Notes: generated by a model not told the origin, from the sequence alone. A stretch of 64,000 nucleotides of DNA from Faecalispora anaeroviscerum (GCF_947568225.1 NZ_CANOOQ010000001.1:620001-684000); one strand, 5' to 3'; shown: positions 24,564-34,165, numbered from the stretch's first letter. Program-made: numbers and translations.

Positions 24564-24968
24564 TTAGCGGTCGGCAAAAAGCCGGTAGCGCAGAGGATAC
24601 TCCGCATCCTCTAGGATCACCTGCTTTGCCTGCTGATTGTGGATGTTGATCACGATCGGGGCTTTCAGGTTCACCACGGAATCTGAAAGGGGAGAACGAA
24701 TCACTGTAATTACCAAAAAGCACAAGTCCTCCGGCCGAGGGTCGCCCAGCACTTCCAAATCCTTTCGGGAAAGGCTCGGATTATACGCTTCACTGAGCGT
24801 GAAGGGGTCCATGACAATAAACGATGGAATCTGGCTGTCGTTGGCGGCCGTCAGGCTCCACAGAACATTGTCTTCATCCTCATGGAACAAAAGATATTCA
24901 TGAATTTCCTCAAAGCCCAAAAGGCCCTCTGGAAAAGTAATGATATTGCGGGATTCCAGATTTTCCAT
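24564..24968 (-). CDS. fliW: Flagellar assembly factor FliW
   Basis: FliW binds flagellin and, when free, binds and inhibits CsrA, so flagellin export controls flagellin translation. The 134-residue protein shows the family pattern FPEGLLGFEEIHEYLL near residues 12-27, MDPFTLSEAYNPSLS and VVNLKAPIVINIHNQQAKQVIL near the end. It starts 15 bases downstream of flgL and its stop is 19 bases before csrA, the usual fliW-csrA pairing in Firmicutes. Confidence 0.95.
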   Translation of the reverse strand: MENLESRNIITFPEGLLGFEEIHEYLLFHEDEDNVLWSLTAANDSQIPSFIVMDPFTLSEAYNPSLSRKDLEVLGDPRPEDLCFLVITVIRSPLSDSVVNLKAPIVINIHNQQAKQVILEDAEYPLRYRLFADR

Positions 24969-24983
24969 ATTCGCTTACTCCTG

Positions 24984-26384
24984 TCAGGTCATATAGTCAA
25001 TAAATGATTTACTCAGTATTTTTGTACCCATCGAGAGAGCCGCGTTATAGGCATACTGCTGCATGTAGTAATCCATAATGGCGTCACCCGGGTCTACATA
25101 CTCAATGTCCTGCGAGCGCTCCAGCAAGGCATCACCCATTGATTCTAGGTTTGATTTCATTGTGGTTAAGAAGTTCGATTTGGAACCGGATTCCGTAATT
25201 TTCCCAAGCAGAGCATCTCCCTGCTTACCAAACTGGTCGAGATAAGGCTGAATGTTGTCCATGGAAAAATCGTCGCTTTTCAACTGATCCGCAATCTGAC
25301 CCATCAAAGTGTACAGATTGCTGGAAACCCCGTTACTATCCTGCCCATACCCCATAAAAGAAAGGCCGGGAATCGCTGAATTAAACGCACTCTGTGAGTT
25401 GATTGTGGTGCTGCCGTTTCCAGCGGTGGTTTTCAGACCCATTCCCAGATTGACGAGTACCTCTTCGTTTGCAAGGGAGGCAAGCCCGTCCTGACCGATG
25501 GAGCTGGTCAGAGAGGAGGAAACGATCTCCTGATAGCCTCCGGCACCATTTGGAATGGAAACGGAACGGTTCATATCGCCCGTAATACGAATATTAGAGA
25601 AATCAATATCCTGATATCCTTTAATCAGGTTTAACAAATCCTGATTTGTTTTCACTTTGGAAAGATCGGTTTCGATCGTAATCATTTTATTTGCGGTGGA
25701 AACGGAAATTTTAGTGGGATCGGTAGAAGCGGTTGTACCTTTTACTTTTAAGACAAAACCATCTACCGTTGTAACAGTATCGCCTTCTACCGAAGCAATC
25801 GCATTGCCGGCAGAATCCTTTAGCGTGCTGCCATCCAGATTCAGTTCAATCAGCGTCCCGTTAAAATTAGCCGCAGGGCCATTCTCCAGCTTGCCGGTAT
25901 TTACATTAATTCCGCGGTATAACAGGGCTCCATCATCGTTAACGGAAAAAGGTGCCTCGGACATTTCAGTGCCACCGAATACATATTTTTCTGCAAACTT
26001 TGTATTGAGGGGGGAGAGGAACGCCTGCTGCATCTGGCGCATTTTATCGGCGATGATCGTGCGGTCACTTTTCGACATCGTGCCGGTGATGGCCTGAATG
26101 ACGTCGCCGCTTTCCGCACTGCTGACGATGCTGTAAACAGACTGCATCGCGCTCTGAGCCGTCATTAGCTGACTGTCTACATCGCCCAAAGAATCCTGAT
26201 AGGTTTCGTTTTCAGCCTGTTCCCGGCGCAGCCGGTAAAGCTTTGTCGCGGCAAACGGATTCTCGGAAGTTTTATCAAAGCTGCGGTATGTGGTCGCTTT
26301 TTGGGCCGCTGCGTTGAAGTTACTCAGCGAGGTATTCAAATTTTTCGAATATTGTCCGGCAATCATGCCCATTGTAATTCTCAT
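24984..26384 (-). CDS. flgL: Flagellar hook-associated protein 3 FlgL
   Basis: The second hook-filament junction protein, located between FlgK and the filament. The 466 residues have a flagellin-like N terminus (MRITMGMIAGQYSKNLN, then ENPFAATKLYRLRREQAENETY) and a matching C-terminal helix (AYNAALSMGTKILSKSFIDYM). The middle of about 200 residues is a variable insert, so it is longer than Bacillus FlgL. It lies between flgK and fliW with short gaps. Confidence 0.92.
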   Translation of the reverse strand: MRITMGMIAGQYSKNLNTSLSNFNAAAQKATTYRSFDKTSENPFAATKLYRLRREQAENETYQDSLGDVDSQLMTAQSAMQSVYSIVSSAESGDVIQAITGTMSKSDRTIIADKMRQMQQAFLSPLNTKFAEKYVFGGTEMSEAPFSVNDDGALLYRGINVNTGKLENGPAANFNGTLIELNLDGSTLKDSAGNAIASVEGDTVTTVDGFVLKVKGTTASTDPTKISVSTANKMITIETDLSKVKTNQDLLNLIKGYQDIDFSNIRITGDMNRSVSIPNGAGGYQEIVSSSLTSSIGQDGLASLANEEVLVNLGMGLKTTAGNGSTTINSQSAFNSAIPGLSFMGYGQDSNGVSSNLYTLMGQIADQLKSDDFSMDNIQPYLDQFGKQGDALLGKITESGSKSNFLTTMKSNLESMGDALLERSQDIEYVDPGDAIMDYYMQQYAYNAALSMGTKILSKSFIDYMT

Positions 26385-26411
26385 GATGCGTTACCCTCCA
26401 TTCTTTTAATA

Positions 26412-28136
26412 TCAGCGGCCAACAACACCCATGTTGTTGATGATGGTGTCCATTGCTTCGTCCATTGTTGTCATAAATCGAGAGGAAGCCGTAAGGGCCT
26501 GATTGTACATCACCAGGTTAATCCCTTCTTCGTTCAAATCCACAGCAGAAATCGAAGCTTTTTGGGTACTGATGTTATTTAGATTTGATGTATATGTTTT
26601 GTTCGCGCTGGTAGCGGTTTTAATATCGAGACCAAGGGTAGTGGACACCTTCGATACATAGGAACTCGGGGAAGTGGTAAACAGTGAAATCCCATCATCG
26701 GTAGAAAATGTCTTTTCCTTGGAGAATTGAAGCACCATGTACAGAATGTTTTTTCCGCTCTTGGAGTTGTCAACACCTTCCAACGTCTCATCCTTTGTGG
26801 CCGTGATGTAGTTTCCCGTCGCTTTGCTCCATTCGTCAGAAATCGAAATATTTGCCGCGGTGATGGCTGTTCCCGTGCCGTCGCTGGAGGAGAACAAAGG
26901 CTTTGCAACTGTGGTGGTGGTCGTCTTTGTGGAATCGTTCGGGTCGGTGATGGTCGTAGTGACCGCGTTGACGTCGTTCATGGTTTTGGCCAGATCCTGT
27001 GCGAGCTTGTCTACAATCTTTTCATAGTAGCCGATTCCGCGGGTAGTAGTCGGCAAGGCATCTGTGGTTACGTCTACAGACGGACTGCCCATTTGGATCG
27101 TGCCGCCTGAATGGGCGTCGAATTCACCGCTGTCATTCAGCATGGAAAGGTATCCGCCGAAAACGCCGGTGGTCAGATCGTCATTAAAAACATGAGTTGT
27201 GCCATCGGTATTTTCTATCATCTCACCGTTAAAGTCCCGCATATGTACGGAAACATTCAGGTTCTTTGTCTTATATACATAAGAGTTTCCGTCGGCACCA
27301 TCTCCGGAATATTCAATCTTATCCTCATTCTGAGCAGCCTCAAACTGAACGTACTGGTCGTTGTTGATGAGCGGAACACTGGAGTTTCCGCTGACAAGAT
27401 TTACCTGCATTTCTTCCACAGTTCGTCCAGCGCCAATCGAAACGGAGGAACTCGAAATCCGAATGTTGAACTGTTGACTAAGCTGATCCAGTAAGCTGTT
27501 GCGCTGATCGCGCAGCTCGAGAGCCGGAACCTGAGAAATGTCGCAGCTTTTAATTTCCTTGTTCAGCTCGGCAATATTCTGCAACAGACTGTTGGCTTGG
27601 TCGACGCCGGAGCTTAAAAAGGAATCTGTCTCCTGCTTGCGCACCTGTGACAGCTGCTCGGCGGCATTGTGAAACGCCTGCGTCAGCAGAAGGGAAGAGT
27701 TTTTCACAATGGTTTCGAGGTTGGTGTCGGAGGGAGAACCGGCCAAAGTATTCAGCTGCTTAATTAAATCAGTGATCTGGCTGTTAATACCGTCTGTACT
27801 GATCTCATCAAAAATATCTTCCACGCTGCTCAGTGTGTTTACTTCCGTGCCGGATTTCGAAACCTTTCCGCTTTCCAGACGATAACGCACATCCAAATAG
27901 GGGTCGCGCAGCTGAGAAACGCCGCTGGACTCTACGCCTCCGCCAATCGCCAGATCTGCTGCGTTGGCATACCGCATGTTGTTGCCGGAAGAAGCGACCG
28001 CATAAGAATCCAAACGCTGCCGGGTGTAACCGGTAGTGTTTACGTTAGACATATTTTGTCCGGTAATCCGCAGGTTGTACTGTGCATTTTGGATACCGCT
28101 TCGTGCCACATAGTAAGAAGAAAAGCTAGACGCCAT
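26412..28136 (-). CDS. flgK: Flagellar hook-associated protein 1 FlgK
   Basis: The first hook-filament junction protein. The 574 residues begin with the rod-type motif YYVARSGIQNAQYNLRITGQ and NMSNVNTTGYTRQR and end with VNLDEE-type helices and SRFMTTMDEAMDTIINNMG, the paired coiled ends of FlgK. I moved the start from the longest frame (28214) to ATG 28136, which has AAGGAG ahead and gives the conserved N terminus. It is flanked by flgN (its export chaperone) upstream and flgL downstream. Confidence 0.94.
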   Translation of the reverse strand: MASSFSSYYVARSGIQNAQYNLRITGQNMSNVNTTGYTRQRLDSYAVASSGNNMRYANAADLAIGGGVESSGVSQLRDPYLDVRYRLESGKVSKSGTEVNTLSSVEDIFDEISTDGINSQITDLIKQLNTLAGSPSDTNLETIVKNSSLLLTQAFHNAAEQLSQVRKQETDSFLSSGVDQANSLLQNIAELNKEIKSCDISQVPALELRDQRNSLLDQLSQQFNIRISSSSVSIGAGRTVEEMQVNLVSGNSSVPLINNDQYVQFEAAQNEDKIEYSGDGADGNSYVYKTKNLNVSVHMRDFNGEMIENTDGTTHVFNDDLTTGVFGGYLSMLNDSGEFDAHSGGTIQMGSPSVDVTTDALPTTTRGIGYYEKIVDKLAQDLAKTMNDVNAVTTTITDPNDSTKTTTTTVAKPLFSSSDGTGTAITAANISISDEWSKATGNYITATKDETLEGVDNSKSGKNILYMVLQFSKEKTFSTDDGISLFTTSPSSYVSKVSTTLGLDIKTATSANKTYTSNLNNISTQKASISAVDLNEEGINLVMYNQALTASSRFMTTMDEAMDTIINNMGVVGR

Positions 28137-28155
28137 AATCTTGCGCTCCTTATCC

Positions 28156-28635
28156 TTATACTTTTTTTGAAATAAAGCCGGTAGAATTCGATTCTTCCCT
28201 GGCCTTTGCATCATATTTTTTTTGCAGTTCAGGCTGTTTTTTTATTTTCTTCAGCGCCGCATCCACTCGTCGCAGCCTCAGCTCAGTCAGGTAGTTGCAG
28301 CGCAGATTTATTTCCTTCAGCTCCATAATCATGGCGGAGAAGTCGTCGAACAATTCTTCGCCCTGCTTCCGCACGTCGGGATCAAAGTGGGGAAGAAGCT
28401 CGCGGAAGGTAGACACTGAAACCTGAGTCCGCTGCATCAGCCGTTCACGCTCAGCTTCCATCCCTCTGGATTTCAGCATAAACACTTCTTCTGCTTTCAC
28501 ATGATCGTTCAGCTTGTCGATCTGCCCCTGAGAAATGTCCTGGTATTTTTGCGTTTCCAAAGCGAAAAACTCCTGAAAAAGCACCAGATAACGGCTTAGA
28601 AAGTCAACGAATTCTTCCGATAATGCCCGATCCAT
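28156..28635 (-). CDS. flgN: FlgK/FlgL export chaperone FlgN
   Basis: A 159-residue, almost wholly helical protein with long heptad-like stretches (EEFVDFLSRYLVLFQEFFALE, then EEVFMLKSRGMEAERE). It is identified by the FlgN pattern and its place between flgM and flgK. FlgN keeps FlgK and FlgL unfolded and delivers them to the export gate. The last 25 residues are basic and probably disordered. Confidence 0.85.
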   Translation of the reverse strand: MDRALSEEFVDFLSRYLVLFQEFFALETQKYQDISQGQIDKLNDHVKAEEVFMLKSRGMEAERERLMQRTQVSVSTFRELLPHFDPDVRKQGEELFDDFSAMIMELKEINLRCNYLTELRLRRVDAALKKIKKQPELQKKYDAKAREESNSTGFISKKV

Positions 28636-28706
28636 TCTATCGCTCCTTGCTGTTGGGGTACAACGGCCCTGAAGGCTGTTTTATTGTAAAAGAAAGATCC
28701 GGCCAG

Positions 28707-29039
28707 TCAGACATTCTGATCCAGCAAAAGACCGGCCAACTCGTAAGAGTCTACTTTATAGTCTCCAGACGCAATCCTGGATTTCAGTTCTTCCAGATAC
28801 TCTGCGCTTTTTTCCTGATGCAGGCTAGTAACAATTTGCTCCTTGGCCTGTACAAGAGTGGGGCGCTCCGCCTGAGAGCGCTGAGAAATTTCAATGGTGT
28901 CGCGTCTGGACGAAGCAGAGATTTTATCCAGCTTTGCTCCGTTAGTTTGCTGGCGGTTCAGCTCGCTGTTTTGTGCCATTTTATTCACATAGCCGCTGTT
29001 AGCCGTATTTGACACGTATCCTTGATTCTCAATTCTCAT
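28707..29039 (-). CDS. flgM: Anti-sigma-28 factor FlgM
   Basis: FlgM binds SigD and blocks late flagellar transcription until it is exported after hook completion or otherwise removed. The 110 residues have a disordered Ser/Asn/Gln-rich front and the sigma-binding C terminus (KEQIVTSLHQEKSAEYLEELK, then IASGDYKVDSYELAGLLL). I chose ATG 29039, 7 bases after GAGGTG; an adjacent ATG at 29042 is also possible. It is the first gene of a SigD-dependent operon, giving negative feedback on SigD, which is encoded at 48565. Confidence 0.92.
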   Translation of the reverse strand: MRIENQGYVSNTANSGYVNKMAQNSELNRQQTNGAKLDKISASSRRDTIEISQRSQAERPTLVQAKEQIVTSLHQEKSAEYLEELKSRIASGDYKVDSYELAGLLLDQNV

Positions 29040-29060
29040 CATTTTCACCTCATACCAATA

Positions 29061-29087
29061 ATATCGGCACAACGATACAACAGTTTA
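29061..29087 (-). promoter_or_regulatory. SigD (sigma-28) promoter of flgM-csrA operon
   Basis: Minus strand: TAAA (29087-29084), 15 bases, GCCGATAT (29068-29061). It matches the consensus at every position. Transcription would start near 29053, only some 14 bases before the flgM ATG. Confidence 0.9.
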
Positions 29088-29447
29088 GCAACTTTTTTGG
29101 AAGTCGAAGATTATTTTTTCATGGGTTCCAACAGCAATGGCCGTATTTTTATTAGGTTAGTATTGCATTTTTAATCATGTCTCCTTTTTTCTTTCTCTTT
29201 ATACATTAATTAGTATACTTTTGCTCACAAAAATACTTGGAAAAAATGTAGGAATAATAAGTTAAATTTTGCAGAAATAAGTTGACTATTGTCTAATCGA
29301 TGTATATAATTAGTTTAAATCCAGTCACAAAAACTTAACAGTTTATACAAAACTGGGAGATGAATAAGACTCAAATTGTTCTTCTTTTTTTTTTGAGGTT
29401 TTTTAGAGTGCTTTCATAAAATCGGCTCGGAAAGTGAGAGATGCATA
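29088..29447. other. Divergent regulatory region between flgM and flgB
   Basis: About 360 AT-rich bases with no gene. It contains the SigD promoter of flgM at its left edge and a consensus sigma-A promoter for flgB near its middle (29282-29310). A T10 tract with flanking TTCTTC and TTGAGG lies at about 29381-29396 in the flgB leader, which runs for about 130 bases. Confidence 0.7.
29282..29310 (+). promoter_or_regulatory. Sigma-A promoter of the fla/che operon
   Basis: TTGACT (29282-29287), 17 bases, TATAAT (29305-29310), one base from perfect. It starts the run of co-directional genes that ends at the terminator near 53,900. No other convincing promoter breaks the run. Confidence 0.85.
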
Positions 29448-29837
29448 ATGGATTGGCTGAATAGTGTTCCAATAAATCTTCTAACTAAAGATTTGGACGG
29501 GCTTTGGCTGCGGCAGCAGGCAATTTCCGGTAATCTGGCGAATTGGGAAACCCCCGGCTATAAAAGCAAGGAGGTAAGCTTTGAAGAAGAACTGCAGAAG
29601 AGCCTTTCTTCCCAATCAGAGCAAAAAAAATCGGAGATGCTGCACGCGATTGATGATACACAGCCGCAGGTAACGGTTTCACAGGCTTTATCTCAGCGAA
29701 TGGATGGCAACAATGTGGACGTGGTTCAGCAGAATACCGAAATAGCCAGAACACAGTTTAATTACATGTATTCGATGCGGGAACTTTCTGATTATTTTTC
29801 GCGGCTGCGTTATGTAATTACAGACGGTAAGGGCTAA
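29448..29837 (+). CDS. flgB: Flagellar basal-body rod protein FlgB
   Basis: Proximal rod subunit, 129 residues, exported through the basal body. The rod signature is LWLRQQAISGNLANWETPGYKSK near residues 22-44 and the matching C-terminal helix is NNVDVVQQNTEIARTQFNYM. It is the first gene of the fla/che operon behind AGTGAGAG and a leader of 130 bases. Confidence 0.94.
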   Translation: MDWLNSVPINLLTKDLDGLWLRQQAISGNLANWETPGYKSKEVSFEEELQKSLSSQSEQKKSEMLHAIDDTQPQVTVSQALSQRMDGNNVDVVQQNTEIARTQFNYMYSMRELSDYFSRLRYVITDGKG

Positions 29838-29857
29838 CAAATTGCAGAAAGGACTGA

Positions 29858-30307
29858 ATGTGTTTGGCTTTTTTAAGTTCTTTGGATATCAGTGCGTCTG
29901 CTTTGACGGCGGAACAGTTCAGAATGGACGTTATATCGGAAAATATGGCGAATGCGTCAACTACACGTACGGAAAACGGCGGACCGTATCGCAGAAAGCT
30001 GGTTGTACTGCAGACGCAGGGAGAAGATCAGTCCCGTTTTCACCGCATTTTTCAAAGCCAGCTTCAGCAGCGGGCCGGCCAGGGAGTGCAGGTTGCGCAG
30101 GTTGCGGAAGATACCAGTGATCTTACGCCGGTGTACGACCCAACAAACCCGGATGCCAACGCTGAAGGCTATGTCATGATGCCGAACGTGGACCCGGCGA
30201 AGGAAACCGTGGACATGATGGCGGCTACCCGGGCCTATGAAGCAAATCTGACAATGTTCAATGCTGTGAAAAATATGGCTGCGAAAGCTTTGGAGATGGG
30301 GAGATAA
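29858..30307 (+). CDS. flgC: Flagellar basal-body rod protein FlgC
   Basis: Proximal rod subunit, 149 residues. The front reads LDISASALTAEQFRMDVISE and NMANASTTRT; the usual tryptophan or tyrosine-glycine of the ANxxT motif is slightly altered. The end, PNVDPAKETVDMMAATRAYE with NLTMFNAVKNMAAKALEMG, is textbook FlgC. It lies 20 bases after flgB and 6 before fliE. Confidence 0.94.
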   Translation: MCLAFLSSLDISASALTAEQFRMDVISENMANASTTRTENGGPYRRKLVVLQTQGEDQSRFHRIFQSQLQQRAGQGVQVAQVAEDTSDLTPVYDPTNPDANAEGYVMMPNVDPAKETVDMMAATRAYEANLTMFNAVKNMAAKALEMGR

Positions 30308-30313
30308 AGCACT

Positions 30314-30610
30314 ATGATGATAACACCGATACAGCCGATCAAATCTCTGGAGGCACTTGATCAGGCCACTACGGCCGTGGATAAGGCGCAACTGCCTTTT
30401 CAATCTCTGTTTCAGGACGCGGTAAACAATGTGAAGGAAACGGATCAAGCCGTTCAGAATGAGGTGTATAAGCTGGCTACCGGCCAATCTGATAACCTGC
30501 ATAATATCGTGATCGCATCACAAAAGGCAACTATGTCTGTTCAGCTTTTGGTTCAGCTGAGAAATAAGGCGCTGGACGCTTATAACGAAGTTATGAGAAT
30601 GAGTGTTTAG
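30314..30610 (+). CDS. fliE: Flagellar hook-basal body protein FliE
   Basis: FliE joins the MS ring to the rod and is the first axial protein exported. The 98 residues end in the conserved helix pair LHNIVIASQKATMSVQLLVQ and LRNKALDAYNEVMRMSV. Two adjacent ATGs (30314 and 30317) are possible starts. Confidence 0.94.
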   Translation: MMITPIQPIKSLEALDQATTAVDKAQLPFQSLFQDAVNNVKETDQAVQNEVYKLATGQSDNLHNIVIASQKATMSVQLLVQLRNKALDAYNEVMRMSV

Positions 30611-30677
30611 TATTCCGGACTTTTCGGTCGCATTTAATACTACATTTGTTTTGGAAAGGCGTCTGTCAGGGTGAACC

Positions 30678-32360
30678 ATGAATGAGCAACTAAAAAAATA
30701 TATTGAACCAATTAAAACTTTTTGGAACAGTCAAACCAAAAAAAGAAAAATTATTTGGATCAGTGGTTTAGCGGGAGTCGTATTGATCGCCGTGCTGGCC
30801 GCATATTTACTGAACCGCCAGCCGTTTGTTGTGCTTTACCCAGGGTTGGAGCATCAAGAAGCCGTTGAGGTGATGACTGAGCTTGGGAATCGCAATATCA
30901 ACTATCAGGAAAAAAACGGCACGATTCTGGTGCCGAAGGATGAGGAAAACGCGCTTCGCATGGATTTGGCGAATATGGGTTATCCGAAATCCGCACCAAA
31001 TTACGACTTCTTTACTTCGAATACCGATGTGATGACCACGGATTACGAAAAAAAGACGATTGAAAAATATCAGCTGAATCAAAGGCTGGAAGCAGTCATT
31101 AAAACACTCGACGGTGTGAAGAATGCCAACGTGACCATCAGTATCCCGGAAGAAAACAGCTATGCTTGGAGTCAGGATTCCGCAAAAGCCACAGCGTCTG
31201 TTTCCGTTACTCTGTACGGAGATAATTCGCTCAATTCCAAGCAGGTCAACGGCATCAAGCAGCTGGTTTCCAAAAGCGTACCTAACCTGACCGTGGAAAA
31301 TGTAGCGGTGATTGATACCTCCAGCGGTGAGGAACTGGGAAGCACCAGCGACGGCAGCAGCCAGGTTGATCTTTCCCAGTTTAAAAGAACCATCGAAAAG
31401 GCTTATGAAAACGATGTGGAAAGCAGCGTGATGAAGGTGCTTGGCCCTGTTTTCGGAGCCAGTAATGTTGGAATCACTGCCAAGAGCGTGATGGATGTTG
31501 ATAAAAAAGTACAGGAGATCATTACCTATAAGCCATCATCAGAAACCGGAAATACAGGCGTGGTCGGCGAATCGTCTCAAGCGACGGAGCAAGAGCGCGC
31601 AAGTAGCGCCGCAGGCGGCGCAGCTGGCGCAGAAACCAACTCTGACATTACTACTTATCCCGGTGTAACGGTGGATGGCAACACGATATATGCAAAGGAT
31701 CAAAATTCGTATAAATATCTGGTCAGCCAAGTAAAAGAGCAGGTCCAAGGGGATGCGGCAAGCATCAAGGACATGACCATTTCGGTCGTTATCAATCAGG
31801 AAATGATGAACGATACCCAGCGCACGCAGGTTGCGTCGTTGGTGGCGCATGCCGCCGCAATTGATCCTTCCAAGGTGGTGGTGTACAATGCTCCGTTTGC
31901 GGAGAAGACAACCACAGAAACAGCGTCGAATGGGCTGATTACTCCTGAAATGACCCGAATTCTGATCTTTGTCGGAATCGGTGCGGCGGCTCTGCTTCTC
32001 CTGATTGTCGTTCTCTTGACAGTTTCAAGGGCTAGAAAGAGAAAAATGGTGGCGGCCGAAGGCGAAGAGATTCCGCTGCCTGAGGACTTCTATGAGCTGA
32101 CACCGGTAAGCGGTCAGAATCCGGAGGAAGTTGCGGAGGTGGATCCGGAAGCCGTGGCGAAAGAAAAGGCGAAAAAAGAAGCCGAGGATGTGCTTCGGAG
32201 TAAAAGAGAAGCTCTGGAAGCTCTGGAAAAATCCCGTGAAGTACAGTCGGGCAAAGAGCAAGTTTTGCGCGGCAAGCTGAAAGATTTTGCTGCTCAAAAT
32301 CCTGAAATTGCGGCCCAGTTGATTAGAACATGGCTGAGGGGTGATGACTTTAATGAGTGA
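30678..32360 (+). CDS. fliF: Flagellar MS-ring protein FliF
   Basis: FliF forms the membrane/supramembrane ring on which the motor is built. The 560 residues have a first helix (about 27-45), periplasmic-type ring-building motifs (NRQPFVVLYPGLEHQEAVEV and MDLANMGYP), a second helix (about 425-447) and a charged cytoplasmic tail. The tail ends IAAQLIRTWLRGDDFNE, the FliG-binding segment. Its end overlaps the start of fliG. Confidence 0.95.
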   Translation: MNEQLKKYIEPIKTFWNSQTKKRKIIWISGLAGVVLIAVLAAYLLNRQPFVVLYPGLEHQEAVEVMTELGNRNINYQEKNGTILVPKDEENALRMDLANMGYPKSAPNYDFFTSNTDVMTTDYEKKTIEKYQLNQRLEAVIKTLDGVKNANVTISIPEENSYAWSQDSAKATASVSVTLYGDNSLNSKQVNGIKQLVSKSVPNLTVENVAVIDTSSGEELGSTSDGSSQVDLSQFKRTIEKAYENDVESSVMKVLGPVFGASNVGITAKSVMDVDKKVQEIITYKPSSETGNTGVVGESSQATEQERASSAAGGAAGAETNSDITTYPGVTVDGNTIYAKDQNSYKYLVSQVKEQVQGDAASIKDMTISVVINQEMMNDTQRTQVASLVAHAAAIDPSKVVVYNAPFAEKTTTETASNGLITPEMTRILIFVGIGAAALLLLIVVLLTVSRARKRKMVAAEGEEIPLPEDFYELTPVSGQNPEEVAEVDPEAVAKEKAKKEAEDVLRSKREALEALEKSREVQSGKEQVLRGKLKDFAAQNPEIAAQLIRTWLRGDDFNE

Positions 32361-33360
32361 GACGAAACTGGCAGGACCTCAGAAAGCCGCATCTGTTATT
32401 GTTTCAATCGGCGTTGAAAATGCTTCGAAAATCTATAAATATTTAAAAGAAGACGAGGTAGAGCAGCTCACCTTTGAAATTGCGAGGCTCGACCAGCTTT
32501 CCGCTCAGGACGTGGAGGACACGCTAGACAACTTCTATCAGGTCTGCCTGACGCAAAAGGTGATTACGGAAGGCGGCGTGGAATATGCACGCAACGTTCT
32601 GGAAAAGGCGTATGGCACACAGATGGCCACTTCTTTGTTGGAGAGGGTTACGCGCAATTTAAGGACAAAGGTTTTTGAATTTATCCGCAAGGCGGACTAT
32701 AAAAACATCATCGCGATCATTCAGAACGAGCACCCGCAAACAATTGCCCTGATTCTTTCTTATACGAGTGCGGATCAGGCGGCCAGTGTGATTGGGGAAC
32801 TGCCCAAGGATGTCCGGCTTGAGGTTGTTGAGCGAATCGCGATGATGGACCGAACCTCTCCGGAGATTGTCAAAATTGTGGAACAGAACCTTGAAAAGAA
32901 ATTCTCCTCGCTTATGTCTTTGGATTTCACCGAAATTGGCGGCGTCAATTACATTGCGGATATCATGAACAATATGGACAGAGCGAACGAGAAGTATATC
33001 TTCGACGAGCTGACCCGCAAGGATGCGGCCTTGTGCGAAGAAATCCGCAAGAGGATGTTCGTATTCGAAGACATCACCGCTCTGGACGATATGTCTATTC
33101 AGCGCTTTTTGCGCGAGGTGGATTCCAAGGATCTGGTTTTTGCTCTCAAGGGAGCCAACAAAGAGGTGGCAGAAACCATTTTCAAGAATATGTCTTCGCG
33201 TTCCAGCGAGAGCGTTCGCTCCGACCTGGAGTATACACACAATGTCAGGCTGCGTGACGTGGAAGAAGCGCAGCAGCGCATTGTTGGTGTTATTCGCCGT
33301 TTGGAGAGTGAAGGCGAGTTAGTGATTGTAAAGGGCGGAAAGGATGAGTTTATTGCCTAA
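32353..33360 (+). CDS. fliG: Flagellar motor switch protein FliG
   Basis: The rotor subunit that contacts FliF above and the stator below. The roughly 335 residues hold the N domain (GPQKAASVIVSIGVENASKI), the middle-domain EHPQTIALILSY motif and a charged C-terminal torque helix region (LREVDSKDLVFALKGANKEV). I chose ATG 32353, with GAGGGGTG 9 bases ahead; an upstream ATG at 32341 adds four residues. It overlaps fliF by 8 bases and fliH by 17. Confidence 0.95.
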   Translation: MSETKLAGPQKAASVIVSIGVENASKIYKYLKEDEVEQLTFEIARLDQLSAQDVEDTLDNFYQVCLTQKVITEGGVEYARNVLEKAYGTQMATSLLERVTRNLRTKVFEFIRKADYKNIIAIIQNEHPQTIALILSYTSADQAASVIGELPKDVRLEVVERIAMMDRTSPEIVKIVEQNLEKKFSSLMSLDFTEIGGVNYIADIMNNMDRANEKYIFDELTRKDAALCEEIRKRMFVFEDITALDDMSIQRFLREVDSKDLVFALKGANKEVAETIFKNMSSRSSESVRSDLEYTHNVRLRDVEEAQQRIVGVIRRLESEGELVIVKGGKDEFIA

Positions 33361-34165
33361 CGTCATCAAAGTTACGCAGTATACCGATTCTCGTATGCGG
33401 GCGGCCAGTCTCTCGGAGCTGGCCTCAAGCCAAAAGCACAATGAGGCGGTAGAGGTTTCCACGGTGTGCAAAAATGCCGGACAGAGTCAGGAAGCCATTT
33501 TGCAGGAGGCTTTGGAGCAGGCGAAGAACATCATGGAAAATGCCCGTAGCTATACTATGAATCAACTTCGGGATTCCGCGGCACAAATGAATGAGGAAGC
33601 GTCCCGCATCAAAGCCGCGGGGTTTCAGGAGGGCTGTTCCCGGGGCCGCACCGAAGGCTTTGAGCAGGGCCGTAAGGAAGGCTATGCGCGGGGCTTTGAG
33701 CAGGGTTTGCAAGAAGGCCGCGGGGCTGGAATCCGCGAGCTGCAAGAGCAATCCGATCAGCAGCACGAGGAGCTTGCTCGTCTGATAGAAGACCTTGAAC
33801 AGAGCAAATTGCAGATTCTGGAGAAATTTCAGTCGGGGATTGAAACGCTGTCAATGCAGATTGCCCGCAAGGTGCTGCACCAGGAGATCAGCGACGGAAT
33901 TGCGGTTCCTGCGATTGTTTCCGGCGTTCTGGAGGAATATCACGATCAGGAATGGGCGTGCATTCATGTTTCTCCCAAAACCGCAGAGCTGCTCCAGTCT
34001 GATTCTCAGCTGATGGAACGGTTGCAGTCGGTTTCGAAGAATCTGCGCATTGTTTCTTCCGCTTCGCTGGAGGATTCAGATTGCCAGATCGATCTGCCAG
34101 ACCGTCAGCTGGATGCCGGAGTGCAGACACAGCTCAAAGAAATTTCCTACGAACTTCATTTATAG
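33344..34165 (+). CDS. fliH: Flagellar assembly protein FliH
   Basis: FliH is the stator-like regulator of the FliI ATPase in the export apparatus. The 273 residues contain a Glu/Gln-rich coiled coil with regularly spaced glycines (about 85-130: RGRTEGFEQGRKEGYARGF), the GxxxG pattern typical of FliH, and a V-ATPase subunit E-like C-terminal domain. The start overlaps the end of fliG. Confidence 0.88.
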   Translation: MSLLPNVIKVTQYTDSRMRAASLSELASSQKHNEAVEVSTVCKNAGQSQEAILQEALEQAKNIMENARSYTMNQLRDSAAQMNEEASRIKAAGFQEGCSRGRTEGFEQGRKEGYARGFEQGLQEGRGAGIRELQEQSDQQHEELARLIEDLEQSKLQILEKFQSGIETLSMQIARKVLHQEISDGIAVPAIVSGVLEEYHDQEWACIHVSPKTAELLQSDSQLMERLQSVSKNLRIVSSASLEDSDCQIDLPDRQLDAGVQTQLKEISYELHL

